5,807 bases of DNA from a candidate division LCP-89 bacterium (GCA_025774735.1 JALGZU010000193.1:1-5807), one strand, 5' to 3'; positions 1 through 5,807 are shown, counted from the stretch's first letter. A program made the numbers and translations. Notes: generated by a model not told the origin, from the sequence alone.

Positions 1-3
1 TCG

Positions 4-765
4 CTACCCCTTCTTCACCTCCTTCAATTTACGCGAAATTTCCGTTTCAATATCCAACATCGCATCCTCGACACCGGCGTAGGATGTCGTGCTGATCTTC
101 ATCTGCTTCGCCATCTCCTCGAGGCTCTGCAAAACGGCATCGATGCGCGCCGTCTCTTTAGCGCACGCCTCCTTCAACAGCTGAAGCTGCTCCACGTCGC
201 CCTCTTTGGTCGCCTCGGCACGTCCGCTGATGATCGCCAGGGAATTGTTGATGTAGTGAGCCATGGTCACCAGTAGCTGCCCCAGAGTCTCGACGCGAGC
301 CAGGAAGGTCTCCTTGTGGCGCAGTTCCCGCTCGATCTTCCTCACCCGCAAAAGCGATCGCACGCGCATCAAGACCTCTTCGGTCTGGAACGGTTTCGTG
401 ACATAATCATCCGCACCCATCTGCAATCCTTGGACAACATTATTAACGCCTCCGTAAGCCGTAAGCATCAGGATGGGGAGCGCTTGAATATCATCATTTT
501 CCCGGATACGCTGACAGACTTCGTATCCGTCCATCTCCGGCATATTGATGTCCAGAATCAGAAGGTCCGGAGTATCCTCCAGAACCCTATCTAAAGCCTC
601 CTTGCCCGTCAGAGCAGTTTCGACGGCATATCCGGCTTTCTCAAGCTTCTTCTGCAGGACTTCCTGGATGATGGGCTCATCGTCCGCGACCAGAATCCGG
701 GCCGTCTCGATTTGATTTTCGGCCGCCTTTTCGATGGTGGCCTTTGCTGATGGCTTAACCTTCAT
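4..765 (-). CDS. Response regulator: REC domain fused to a HisKA-like dimerisation region without an ATPase domain
   Basis: A 253-residue cytoplasmic signalling protein, complete in the window. Residues about 22-140 form a receiver (REC) domain with all key residues visible: acidic pair D28/D29, phospho-acceptor D72 (in LDINMPEMDG), T102 and K124 (in KPF). Residues about 140-225 look like the two-helix dimerisation/phosphotransfer region of a histidine kinase: the H-box is AHYINNSLAIISG with H170 as the likely phospho-acceptor position and N174 at H+4. The acidic residue that normally follows the histidine is replaced by Y171. No N, G1 or G2 boxes of a HATPase domain follow; the protein ends in a charged tail. 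The first 20 residues are a Lys/Ala-rich extension. There is no DNA-binding domain, so output is probably by protein contact or phosphotransfer. The start lies 6 bases after the stop of the outer-membrane protein gene, indicating co-transcription; no clear Shine-Dalgarno precedes it. REC assignment is very sure; the function of the C-terminal half is inference. Confidence 0.9.
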   Translation of the reverse strand: MKVKPSAKATIEKAAENQIETARILVADDEPIIQEVLQKKLEKAGYAVETALTGKEALDRVLEDTPDLLILDINMPEMDGYEVCQRIRENDDIQALPILMLTAYGGVNNVVQGLQMGADDYVTKPFQTEEVLMRVRSLLRVRKIERELRHKETFLARVETLGQLLVTMAHYINNSLAIISGRAEATKEGDVEQLQLLKEACAKETARIDAVLQSLEEMAKQMKISTTSYAGVEDAMLDIETEISRKLKEVKKG

Positions 766-771
766 GGCGAG

Positions 772-1881
772 TTAAAAGCTCTGCTCCAGATTTAGATAGA
801 TGGCGAGGTAATCGGAATCGACCGGGGTGGCGATATCGATGGAAGCCACGACGCTGGGCGGAAAGACGACACGCAGCCCCGCACCAATGCCCTGCCGGAC
901 TCCCCACCAACCCAGCTCGTGGCGCCAGAGATCGCCCAAATCTGTGAAGACGCTAAATCCCAGGGAAAAGGTGTAGTTTTCCAGATCTGGATTGAATTTC
1001 TTAAACAGTTGGATCGGATTGGGTAGATTTTTAAACGTCACGTGCCGGTACTCAGCGCGCGCCAGGTAGTAGGCATCGCCATAATACCGGTCCAGCGGGA
1101 AACCCCGGAGGCTGAAGGATCCGCCCATCTTAAACTGGCTAAAGTAGGGTACCTGGTGATGAATGGCACCGGCGCGCAGATTTAACGCCAGGGTCGACTT
1201 ATCGTTCACAACCGGAAAATAGCGGCGCAGGTCCAACTTCATTCGCACCAGTTGGTTGCCCTCTGACCGTGTGTTTGAACTGCCTATATCGAGTTGGCCG
1301 AGGAAATAGTACCCGCTATAACTGTCGTACCGGTTATCTCGGCTCTCCTTCCCCGCGCGCAGGGATAGTGCGTACTCCTCACCCTCTGTGAATGTGGCGC
1401 TCACAGACGAGAGCGCATCGTCGTACAGTGCATCCTTGGATCCATATCCAAATTCATAACGACGGTAAGCGGCTTCAAAACCGTAAAACAGGCCGTCTTC
1501 GAGGGGAAAATCGCAGCGAATCCAGAGATCTGTCCAATACCGTGTGTCCTCGTACAGGGCGTCCTGGTCGGAAGCCTCGGTACTCGAATAGGCTTCTGCA
1601 TCGAATACCTGGTATCGAGTGTTGAAGGTCCACTCGATACCTTTTCGGGGCAGAAATAAATTGATTCCAGCTTCCCCCTGACCGTCCCCGAAATATGCCA
1701 GGGCCAAATTGAACCTCTCCCCCCCCTCACCTTCCGTTAAGAAGACCAGAGTCCCAACTACTCCGTACTCATCGGTGTAAAAGACACCCGGCAGGATAAA
1801 CCAGCGTGCTTGTGCCGAACCGCTCAAGGTGAAGATCAGGCAGCAAATAAACAGAGGTGTATGAATCCATCGCAATGTCAT
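772..1881 (-). CDS. Barrel-only Omp85/BamA-like outer-membrane protein
   Basis: A 369-residue outer-membrane protein. Residues 1-25 are a signal peptide (basic start, hydrophobic stretch about 9-20, likely signal peptidase I cleavage after A25 in the AQA context). The rest is rich in alternating Tyr/Phe/Leu strands with Asp/Gly turns, typical of a beta-barrel. RGF at 259-261, within GGSFSLRGFPLD, matches the conserved loop-6 motif of the Omp85 superfamily (surface antigen/BamA/TamA barrels), and the chain ends in an aromatic beta-signal with terminal F369. About 344 mature residues are enough for the barrel alone: no periplasmic POTRA domains are present, so it is unlikely to be the main BamA. 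Its substrate is unknown. It lies 26 bases after the nucleotidyltransferase and 6 bases before the response regulator. An uninterrupted run of eight G on the coding strand covers codons 52-55. Alternative: another 16-strand-type porin, but the RGF context favours Omp85. Confidence 0.82.
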   Translation of the reverse strand: MTLRWIHTPLFICCLIFTLSGSAQARWFILPGVFYTDEYGVVGTLVFLTEGEGGERFNLALAYFGDGQGEAGINLFLPRKGIEWTFNTRYQVFDAEAYSSTEASDQDALYEDTRYWTDLWIRCDFPLEDGLFYGFEAAYRRYEFGYGSKDALYDDALSSVSATFTEGEEYALSLRAGKESRDNRYDSYSGYYFLGQLDIGSSNTRSEGNQLVRMKLDLRRYFPVVNDKSTLALNLRAGAIHHQVPYFSQFKMGGSFSLRGFPLDRYYGDAYYLARAEYRHVTFKNLPNPIQLFKKFNPDLENYTFSLGFSVFTDLGDLWRHELGWWGVRQGIGAGLRVVFPPSVVASIDIATPVDSDYLAIYLNLEQSF

Positions 1882-1907
1882 GGTCGGAATAGGTTCGCTT
1901 TTACTTT

Positions 1908-2507
1908 TCAGTCCTCAGTCAGGCGTTGATACTCGTCGGGTGTATCAATATTCGACAATATGCCGGGGTCGTAGACCTCAAGATCAATCACATCGTCCGC
2001 CCGAGAATGAATCAAGTCCCGAACCGTTGCCGAAAGCGGGAGATCGAGGACGGCATTACACCAGCTCCGCCCCAGCAGCACGGGATGACCCCCGCGCCCC
2101 CCGAAACGGGGTTTGACAGCCTTCTCGGAGGAAAAATCCCAGCATTCGGCCATCCTGGTCAGCGTTTCAACGCGCACCGCCGGATGATCGACAGGCCAGA
2201 AGAAGGCGCCCCGGCACTCGTCTGGAAGCGCTCGCAGTCCGATTTGCAGACTGGAGAGAGGTCCGTCCTGTGGCCGTGCGTTGATCTGGATGGAGACATC
2301 AGACTCCGGCAGGACACCCCGAATCTGATCAGCCGCCCGGCCTAAAACGACAATAATCGGCCGACAGCCGATCTGTTGATAGTCTCGAATCAGTTTTTCA
2401 AGAAAAGTCCGTCCCTGATATTTCAGAAGCGCTTTGGGACGTCCCATGCGCCTGGAATCACCCGCCGCCAGAATGATACCTGCGATGGAATCTGAATCTC
2501 TCTGCAT
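1908..2507 (-). CDS. MobA/MocA-like nucleotidyltransferase (NTP_transf_3 type)
   Basis: A 199-residue cytoplasmic protein of the GT-A-like nucleotidyltransferase fold. The N-terminal nucleotide-binding signature is clear: LAAGDSRRMG at 13-22 followed by K25 and LL. GPLSSLQIGL (82-91) matches the second substrate loop, and PVDHP (105-109) carries the metal-binding D107. GGHPVLL (139-145) and NIDTPDEY (186-193) are the usual C-terminal motifs. Family members transfer CMP or GMP to molybdopterin (MocA, MobA) or activate other small substrates; the sequence alone does not fix which. Length agrees with the MocA-like branch (about 190-200 residues). No molybdenum enzyme or cofactor gene is nearby, so a cofactor role is not supported by context. 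The ATG lies seven residues before the conserved beta-strand, as usual; no Shine-Dalgarno is obvious. The gene follows the MCE gene after 80 bases and precedes the outer-membrane protein gene by 26 bases. Confidence 0.87.
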   Translation of the reverse strand: MQRDSDSIAGIILAAGDSRRMGRPKALLKYQGRTFLEKLIRDYQQIGCRPIIVVLGRAADQIRGVLPESDVSIQINARPQDGPLSSLQIGLRALPDECRGAFFWPVDHPAVRVETLTRMAECWDFSSEKAVKPRFGGRGGHPVLLGRSWCNAVLDLPLSATVRDLIHSRADDVIDLEVYDPGILSNIDTPDEYQRLTED

Positions 2508-2520
2508 TGATGTTGCGTTG

Positions 2521-2535
2521 TCGGTATAGTACCGA
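2521..2535. repeat. Small perfect inverted repeat upstream of the nucleotidyltransferase gene
   Basis: Two 6-base arms (TCGGTA and TACCGA) flank a 3-base centre, ending 14 bases before the ATG of the nucleotidyltransferase. It could be a small hairpin in the mRNA near the translation start or an operator half-site pair; nothing further identifies it. A second, weaker inverted pair (GGGAC/GTCCC, 15-base loop) lies at 2551-2575 in the same gap. Neither has a T-tract, so they do not look like intrinsic terminators. Chance is a fair explanation. Confidence 0.3.
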
Positions 2536-2587
2536 TGAGATTGGGTCGATGGGACCGCTCAGATGGAACTGTCCCGGGATAGAAGGG

Positions 2588-3493
2588 TTAGCGCCGCCGT
2601 CCGAAAAGATGGATGTTGGTTTCGATGCCCTCATCCTTGATCTGCCTGACTAAAGAGTCGAGATCGACGAGGGTTCTCTCCAGGGTAACAGCCAGGTCAT
2701 CATCATTTAGCAGGATGCCCAGCGTGCCGTCTTCACTTTGCAGTTTGGTGACCACCTGATCCAGCTTATAGGCCAGTTCGTTCAACTGCGAGACAAACAG
2801 GTCGAAATCGATGACAGCTTCGTGGATGTCGTCAGCCCGGTTTTCCACCAGTTCCCGGATCGCCTCTGTCGAGACGACGAGATTGTCCATCACCTCAGTC
2901 AGTTTCCCCTCGTTCAACGTCAGAAACTCAAGGGTTCTCTGGGAGGATTCGTCGAAATTGCGCACGCTGGACAGCAGAGCTTCCTGCAGACGGGGATCGC
3001 CGGCGGTTTTGTTGATGTTCTCGGCTGTCATTTCCAGAGCCACGAGTAAACTCTTAACGTCATTGACCAGGTCCGCCGATCGCCTCATCAACTCATTCAT
3101 GTCTCCACCGACCTTGCCCACGAAGATGAAACCGTCGGGGGGTTGCTCGCCCGAAATCCCGGGGAACACGTTGACCACTTTTCCCCCCATCAGTTCCGGA
3201 CTTACGATCTCGAAACGCGCGTCGTTATAAAGCACAACGCTCTTCTGGATGGCAAGTCGGACGATGACGCCCTCCCGCAGCAGTATCAGATCACTGACTT
3301 TGCCGCGATGCACGCCATTGACCAGCACAGATACACCCTGATCCAGTCCGGCTATATCCTGAAAGCGAACGTCAACCGTGTAGGTTCCCGTAGTGAAGTA
3401 GAACTGCTTTCCCCAGAGGATGGATGTGATCAGGATGGCGAAGGCTAAAAGAACGGTCAGGCCGATTTTAAATTCTGATCGTGGTTCCTTCAT
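2588..3493 (-). CDS. MCE/MlaD-family lipid-transport protein, inner-membrane anchored
   Basis: A 301-residue protein of the MlaD (mammalian cell entry) family. Family members form periplasmic rings that take lipids between the inner membrane and the outer membrane, working with a permease (MlaE) and an ATPase (MlaF). After a short basic start (KEPRSEFKIG) there is one membrane segment at about 10-28, then an MCE domain at about 38-115 with the characteristic FQDIAGLDQGVSVLVNGV and LMGGKVVNVFPG stretches. Residues about 130-285 are predicted mostly helical and heptad-like, with a GTLGILLNDD segment common in MCE proteins of FCB-type bacteria; the end is LFGRRR. The gene has its own strong promoter 47 or so bases upstream and starts the second transcription unit. 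An in-frame stop just upstream makes this ATG the first possible one, although no Shine-Dalgarno is visible. No mlaE or mlaF lies beside it. Family is sure; the exact transported lipid is unknown. Confidence 0.9.
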   Translation of the reverse strand: MKEPRSEFKIGLTVLLAFAILITSILWGKQFYFTTGTYTVDVRFQDIAGLDQGVSVLVNGVHRGKVSDLILLREGVIVRLAIQKSVVLYNDARFEIVSPELMGGKVVNVFPGISGEQPPDGFIFVGKVGGDMNELMRRSADLVNDVKSLLVALEMTAENINKTAGDPRLQEALLSSVRNFDESSQRTLEFLTLNEGKLTEVMDNLVVSTEAIRELVENRADDIHEAVIDFDLFVSQLNELAYKLDQVVTKLQSEDGTLGILLNDDDLAVTLERTLVDLDSLVRQIKDEGIETNIHLFGRRR

Positions 3494-3546
3494 GGCTGTT
3501 CGGGAATTAAGACTGAATTAGCAAATCGTTGAGTCCTTAATGACAC

Positions 3547-3575
3547 AAGATAGGACATCCGATAAAAATAGTCAA
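3547..3575 (-). promoter_or_regulatory. Sigma70-type promoter for the MCE gene operon
   Basis: On the minus strand, a -35 box TTGACT (3570-3575) and a -10 box TATCTT (3547-3552) are separated by exactly 17 bases, with a T-rich stretch just before and after the -35. This is close to the sigma70 consensus (5 of 6 at -35; 4 of 6 at -10). It lies in the 141-base gap after hprK and points at the MCE gene; transcription would begin near 3540, giving a leader of about 45-50 bases. It probably drives the MCE gene, nucleotidyltransferase, outer-membrane protein and response regulator together. Confidence 0.72.
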
Positions 3576-3634
3576 GAAAAAACACCAGTTTCAGACAGCA
3601 TGTCAAAGCGCTGTATAAAGGGCGAGGCGATTCA

Positions 3635-4603
3635 TTACTCGTAGTCTTTGTCGAGATAGCTGGAAACCCGCTTTTTATTCGTCAACACACCCAGCAGCCT
3701 CTTATTGAACACCTTGGCGGGGTGATAACCGTACACTTTTAAATGTAGATTCAACGCGATCACCTCCGCTATCACGGTGATGTTTTTACCCGGGAAGATC
3801 GGCAGGTTGACGGTGGGAATTTTCATTCCCAAAAAATCCTCATAGCGTTCATCCAGGCCGACCCGTTCGTAATCTTCCTGGGAATCCCAATCGACGAGCT
3901 CCACCCGGACTTCCACGCGTTTCTGCAGCCGGATCGCCCTCACCCCGAAAACCTGGCGCACATCGATGATGCCAACCCCGCGAATTTCCATGAAATGCTT
4001 CAGCATTTCCGGCCCCGATCCGATCAGGATCCCTTCAGCCTTCTTCGTCAAAATGACGACGTCGTCCGCTACCAGGCGGTGGCCGCGTTCAACCAGGTCG
4101 AGAGCGATCTCGGACTTGCCGATGCCCGACCGCCCCGTCAACAGCAAGCCGGTGCCATATACGTCCACCAGAGAGCCGTGCAGGGTCATCGTTGGAGCGA
4201 ACTTGTCATCCAGATAATCGCTCAGGAGATGAATCAGAACCGTCGTGGAATAGGTCGTTGCGAAAATAGCCAGTTTTTTCTGATTCGCCTCCTCGATCAT
4301 CTCGGGCGGAACGGGATTAGTATCCGTGACAATCAGGCAGGGAATATCGTATGCGAAGACGCTCTGGAACTTCGCCCGCCTCTCCTTCTTCGTCAGGTTA
4401 CGCAGATAGGTCATTTCGGTGTTGCCCAGAATCTGAACCCGGTCGAAGGTAAAAAGTTCGAGGAATCCGGCAAGAGCCAGCCCCGGCCGGTGAAGGTTTT
4501 TCTGGGTGATTTTGCGCCGCAAGCCCTCACGGGTCGTAACCAGTTCCAGCTTTAACCGATCCTCGTTATCTTTAAAAAATAGACCGACCTCCAACGTCTC
4601 CAT
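3635..4603 (-). CDS. hprK: HPr kinase/phosphorylase
   Basis: A 322-residue cytoplasmic bifunctional enzyme that phosphorylates HPr on a regulatory serine and removes that phosphate again. The N-terminal domain (about 1-130) matches the HprK N-terminal fold. The C-terminal catalytic domain shows the P-loop GRSGIGKS at 157-164 (K163) followed by E165, the conserved histidine H142 before it, the DD pair at 180-181, and the family signature EIRGVGIIDVRQVFG at 206-220. FPGKN near residue 270 fits the C-terminal conserved region. Length is normal for the family (about 310-330). The ATG is supported by an AGGGAG Shine-Dalgarno (4610-4615) six bases upstream. The gene follows hpf after 84 bases. No HPr, EI or EIIA gene lies in the window, so its partner must be encoded elsewhere; in non-Firmicutes hprK often acts in regulation apart from sugar uptake. 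Identity is very sure. Confidence 0.95.
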   Translation of the reverse strand: METLEVGLFFKDNEDRLKLELVTTREGLRRKITQKNLHRPGLALAGFLELFTFDRVQILGNTEMTYLRNLTKKERRAKFQSVFAYDIPCLIVTDTNPVPPEMIEEANQKKLAIFATTYSTTVLIHLLSDYLDDKFAPTMTLHGSLVDVYGTGLLLTGRSGIGKSEIALDLVERGHRLVADDVVILTKKAEGILIGSGPEMLKHFMEIRGVGIIDVRQVFGVRAIRLQKRVEVRVELVDWDSQEDYERVGLDERYEDFLGMKIPTVNLPIFPGKNITVIAEVIALNLHLKVYGYHPAKVFNKRLLGVLTNKKRVSSYLDKDYE

Positions 4604-4628
4604 GCCTATCTCCCTGTTAAAAGGTGAA

Positions 4629-4662
4629 AGGGCGGGTTGAACCCATAGGTATCACCCGCCCT
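4629..4662 (-). terminator. GC-rich hairpin between hpf and hprK, possible attenuator
   Basis: A perfect 9-base inverted repeat (AGGGCGGGT / ACCCGCCCT) encloses a 16-base loop, in the 84-base gap between hpf and hprK. On the minus strand it is followed by TTCACCTTTT, a T-rich but interrupted tract, so it could act as a weak intrinsic terminator or an attenuator that lowers hprK relative to hpf, or as an mRNA-processing or stability element. The large loop and broken T-tract argue against a strong terminator. Confidence 0.45.
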
Positions 4663-4687
4663 GCATAGCAGCACAACATCTGGAAAG

Positions 4688-4975
4688 TTAACGCTTGTAG
4701 CGCTTTCCTTTATATCTGCGCAACTGACTTTCCAATTTATCAACGGCTTTGGGGATGCACTTGTAGAAATCATGGCTGGCCTCGGTTGCGGTCAGCTTTG
4801 TCCCATTGACATTCAGAATAATCTCGGAGGATTTACTACCTTTCTGCCAGCTCAGGATGACCTCGCCCGCGGTGATATTATCAAAGTACTTCCTCAGTCT
4901 CATAACCTCGTCCGCTGCGAATAATTGCAATTTTTCACTGGCTTTGAAATGTCTTGCCGAGACGTTGACACGCAT
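4688..4975 (-). CDS. hpf: Short ribosome hibernation promoting factor (HPF/RaiA, S30AE family)
   Basis: A 95-residue cytoplasmic protein of the S30AE ribosome-associated inhibitor family, which binds the 30S decoding region and keeps ribosomes inactive in stationary phase or stress. The family pattern is visible throughout: an opening strand RVNVSARHFKAS, an amphipathic helix ending LRKYFDN, and the conserved end with DFYKCIPKAVDKLESQLRRYKGK. It is the short form; the C-terminal dimerisation domain of long HPF is absent. I chose the ATG at 4975 rather than the TTG 15 bases upstream, because an ideal Shine-Dalgarno AAAGGAG sits 5 bases before this ATG and would lie inside the coding region of the longer form. 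The family also normally starts at this strand. The gene lies 42 bases after xerC and before hprK, probably as one transcription unit. Confidence 0.93.
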   Translation of the reverse strand: MRVNVSARHFKASEKLQLFAADEVMRLRKYFDNITAGEVILSWQKGSKSSEIILNVNGTKLTATEASHDFYKCIPKAVDKLESQLRRYKGKRYKR

Positions 4976-4980
4976 GATGG

Positions 4981-4987
4981 CTCCTTT
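4981..4987 (-). promoter_or_regulatory. Shine-Dalgarno site that fixes the hpf start
   Basis: AAAGGAG on the minus strand, five bases before the ATG at 4975. It overlaps the codons that would follow the alternative TTG at 4990, so it supports the shorter hpf product. Confidence 0.8.
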
Positions 4988-5017
4988 CAAGGTTTAAGTC
5001 CTGAACATCATCATTGG

Positions 5018-5807
5018 TTAAGCCCGAGGGTGTGCTTGATCAAAGACCTCCTTTATCTTTTTTCGGCAAACATGGGTGTATTTTTGAGTGGTCGCTATCG
5101 AGGTATGGCCCAGCATCTCCTGAATGGCACGCAGATCAGCGCCGTTTTCCAGCAGATGAGTCGCGAAACTATGACGGAGTATATGTGGATTCTGACCCGG
5201 TGAATCCGGGAGGGATTTCAACACCGCAGCTACTGAGCGCTGCACATCGCGCACCGACAGGAGGGCACCGTTGACGCTGAGAAGGAGATGAGTCTCGTCC
5301 ACTTTCTTGCGGCGCTTCACGGCCGCTTGGCCGCGCTGCATCAGGTACTCCTGGAGGCAGTTCCAGGCGGGATCTCCCATGGGGACCAGCCGTTCCTTGT
5401 TCCCCTTCCCAAGAATGCGAACGACGCGACGCCCCCGATCGAAATCATCCAGATGGATGCCGGCGAGTTCGCTGACACGCAGCCCACAGCCGTACAACAA
5501 CTCGATGATGAGCTTCGTTCGCAGAGCTATCTCATCATGAACTGGAAGTGATTCGATCAGCGCAACCATGAGTTTCTGGTCGAGGAAACGGGGCAGTTTT
5601 TTGGTTTTTCGGGGAAGTAAAATGCGTGCGGGGATCTCGATGTTCAAATCCCCGTTGCGGCTGAGAAATTTGCAGAAACTACGCAGTGCTGATAATTTTC
5701 TTTCAACACTGCTACGGGAGAGGCCGGTGCGCAGTAAGTAGGCGCCGAACTCTTTAATCGAATTCGGGCTGATTACGCCGGCACGTCCGGAAGCATCCAG
5801 GAATTCG
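5018..5807 (-). CDS. xerC: Tyrosine recombinase XerC-like, 5' end beyond the window
   Basis: A site-specific tyrosine recombinase, probably XerC, which with XerD resolves chromosome dimers at dif. The frame is open to the right edge, giving 262 residues; the true start is outside. The N-terminal part is the SAM-like core-binding domain, with SVERKLSALRSFCKFL just upstream of a TTG at 5645-5647 that would otherwise look like a start. All catalytic residues are present (numbered from the first full codon): R110 in GLRVSEL, K134 in GKGNKER, H208 and R211 in HILRH, H234 in LGH, and the nucleophile Y243 in QKYTHV. The chain ends AHPRA, like XerC of other bacteria. About 35-45 residues are missing from the start, judging by the usual length of about 300. 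It is the first gene of the hpf-hprK cluster in view. XerD or an integrase is possible, but the linkage to housekeeping genes and the C-terminus favour XerC. Confidence 0.88.
   Translation of the reverse strand, partial: EFLDASGRAGVISPNSIKEFGAYLLRTGLSRSSVERKLSALRSFCKFLSRNGDLNIEIPARILLPRKTKKLPRFLDQKLMVALIESLPVHDEIALRTKLIIELLYGCGLRVSELAGIHLDDFDRGRRVVRILGKGNKERLVPMGDPAWNCLQEYLMQRGQAAVKRRKKVDETHLLLSVNGALLSVRDVQRSVAAVLKSLPDSPGQNPHILRHSFATHLLENGADLRAIQEMLGHTSIATTQKYTHVCRKKIKEVFDQAHPRA

Noticed and set aside
1401..1730. Minus-strand 109-codon frame overlapping the outer-membrane protein gene, considered as a product of slippage at the G-tract
   Set aside because: Composition is that of a shadow frame, with no recognisable domain; slippage would give truncation, not a new functional protein.
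3601..3606. A second TTGACA on the minus strand, as a further -35 box
   Set aside because: No -10-like sequence lies 16-18 bases downstream; only a T-rich stretch is there.
3577..3614. Possible intrinsic terminator of hprK: ACAGC/GCTGT stem followed by a T6 run on the minus strand
   Set aside because: The stem is only 5 bases, the loop is 10, and 12 bases separate it from the T-run; the T-run more likely belongs to the promoter upstream region.
4604..4687. TTGTGC and TACCTA as a promoter for hprK
   Set aside because: Spacing is 19 bases and both boxes are poor; the region is better explained by the hairpin.
4976..4990. TTG at 4990 as the hpf start, adding five residues
   Set aside because: The Shine-Dalgarno would be inside the coding region, and the family begins at the later ATG.
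316..5551. Several plus-strand open frames of 63-186 codons
   Set aside because: All lie opposite well-supported minus-strand genes, show no family motifs, and lack plausible promoters.
5018..5807. Tyrosine recombinase as a sign of an integrated element or integron
   Set aside because: Neighbours are housekeeping genes, the sequence is XerC-like to its AHPRA end, and no att repeats or tRNA gene are present.

Overview
The window carries seven protein-coding genes, all on the minus strand, so transcription runs from right to left. In that order they are: a XerC-type tyrosine recombinase (cut by the right edge), a short ribosome hibernation factor (hpf), HPr kinase/phosphorylase (hprK), an MCE/MlaD-family inner-membrane lipid-transport protein, a MobA-like nucleotidyltransferase, a barrel-only Omp85/BamA-like outer-membrane protein, and a response regulator with a histidine-kinase-like dimerisation region but no ATPase domain. 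No rRNA, tRNA, CRISPR array, insertion sequence or origin is visible. All gaps between genes are under 150 bases.

The organism is Gram-negative: it encodes an MCE protein and an outer-membrane beta-barrel protein that ends in phenylalanine. hprK, short hpf and an MCE protein with a long helical C-terminal half fit an FCB-type or candidate-phylum lineage such as KSB1 or Calditrichota. That placement comes from general resemblance only and is uncertain. Base composition looks even, at a little over half G+C by eye, with no obvious foreign island.

The layout suggests two transcription units. The upstream unit, xerC-hpf-hprK (right half), has gaps of 42 and 84 bases; a GC-rich hairpin sits between hpf and hprK. 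The 141-base gap after hprK holds a very good sigma70-type promoter (TTGACT, 17 bases, TATCTT) pointing at the MCE gene. From there the MCE gene, the nucleotidyltransferase, the outer-membrane protein and the response regulator follow with gaps of 80, 26 and 6 bases, probably as one operon.

The first unit is housekeeping: chromosome dimer resolution, ribosome hibernation and carbon or phosphate signalling. The second has an envelope theme (MCE protein plus outer-membrane barrel), with a small nucleotidyltransferase and an unusual signalling protein attached. The points most worth a second look are the REC plus kinase-like dimerisation protein with His-Tyr in place of His-Glu and no ATPase domain, an eight-G tract inside the outer-membrane protein gene that could allow phase variation, and the orphan MCE gene with no MlaE/MlaF partners beside it. 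I found no clearly new defence or mobile system here.
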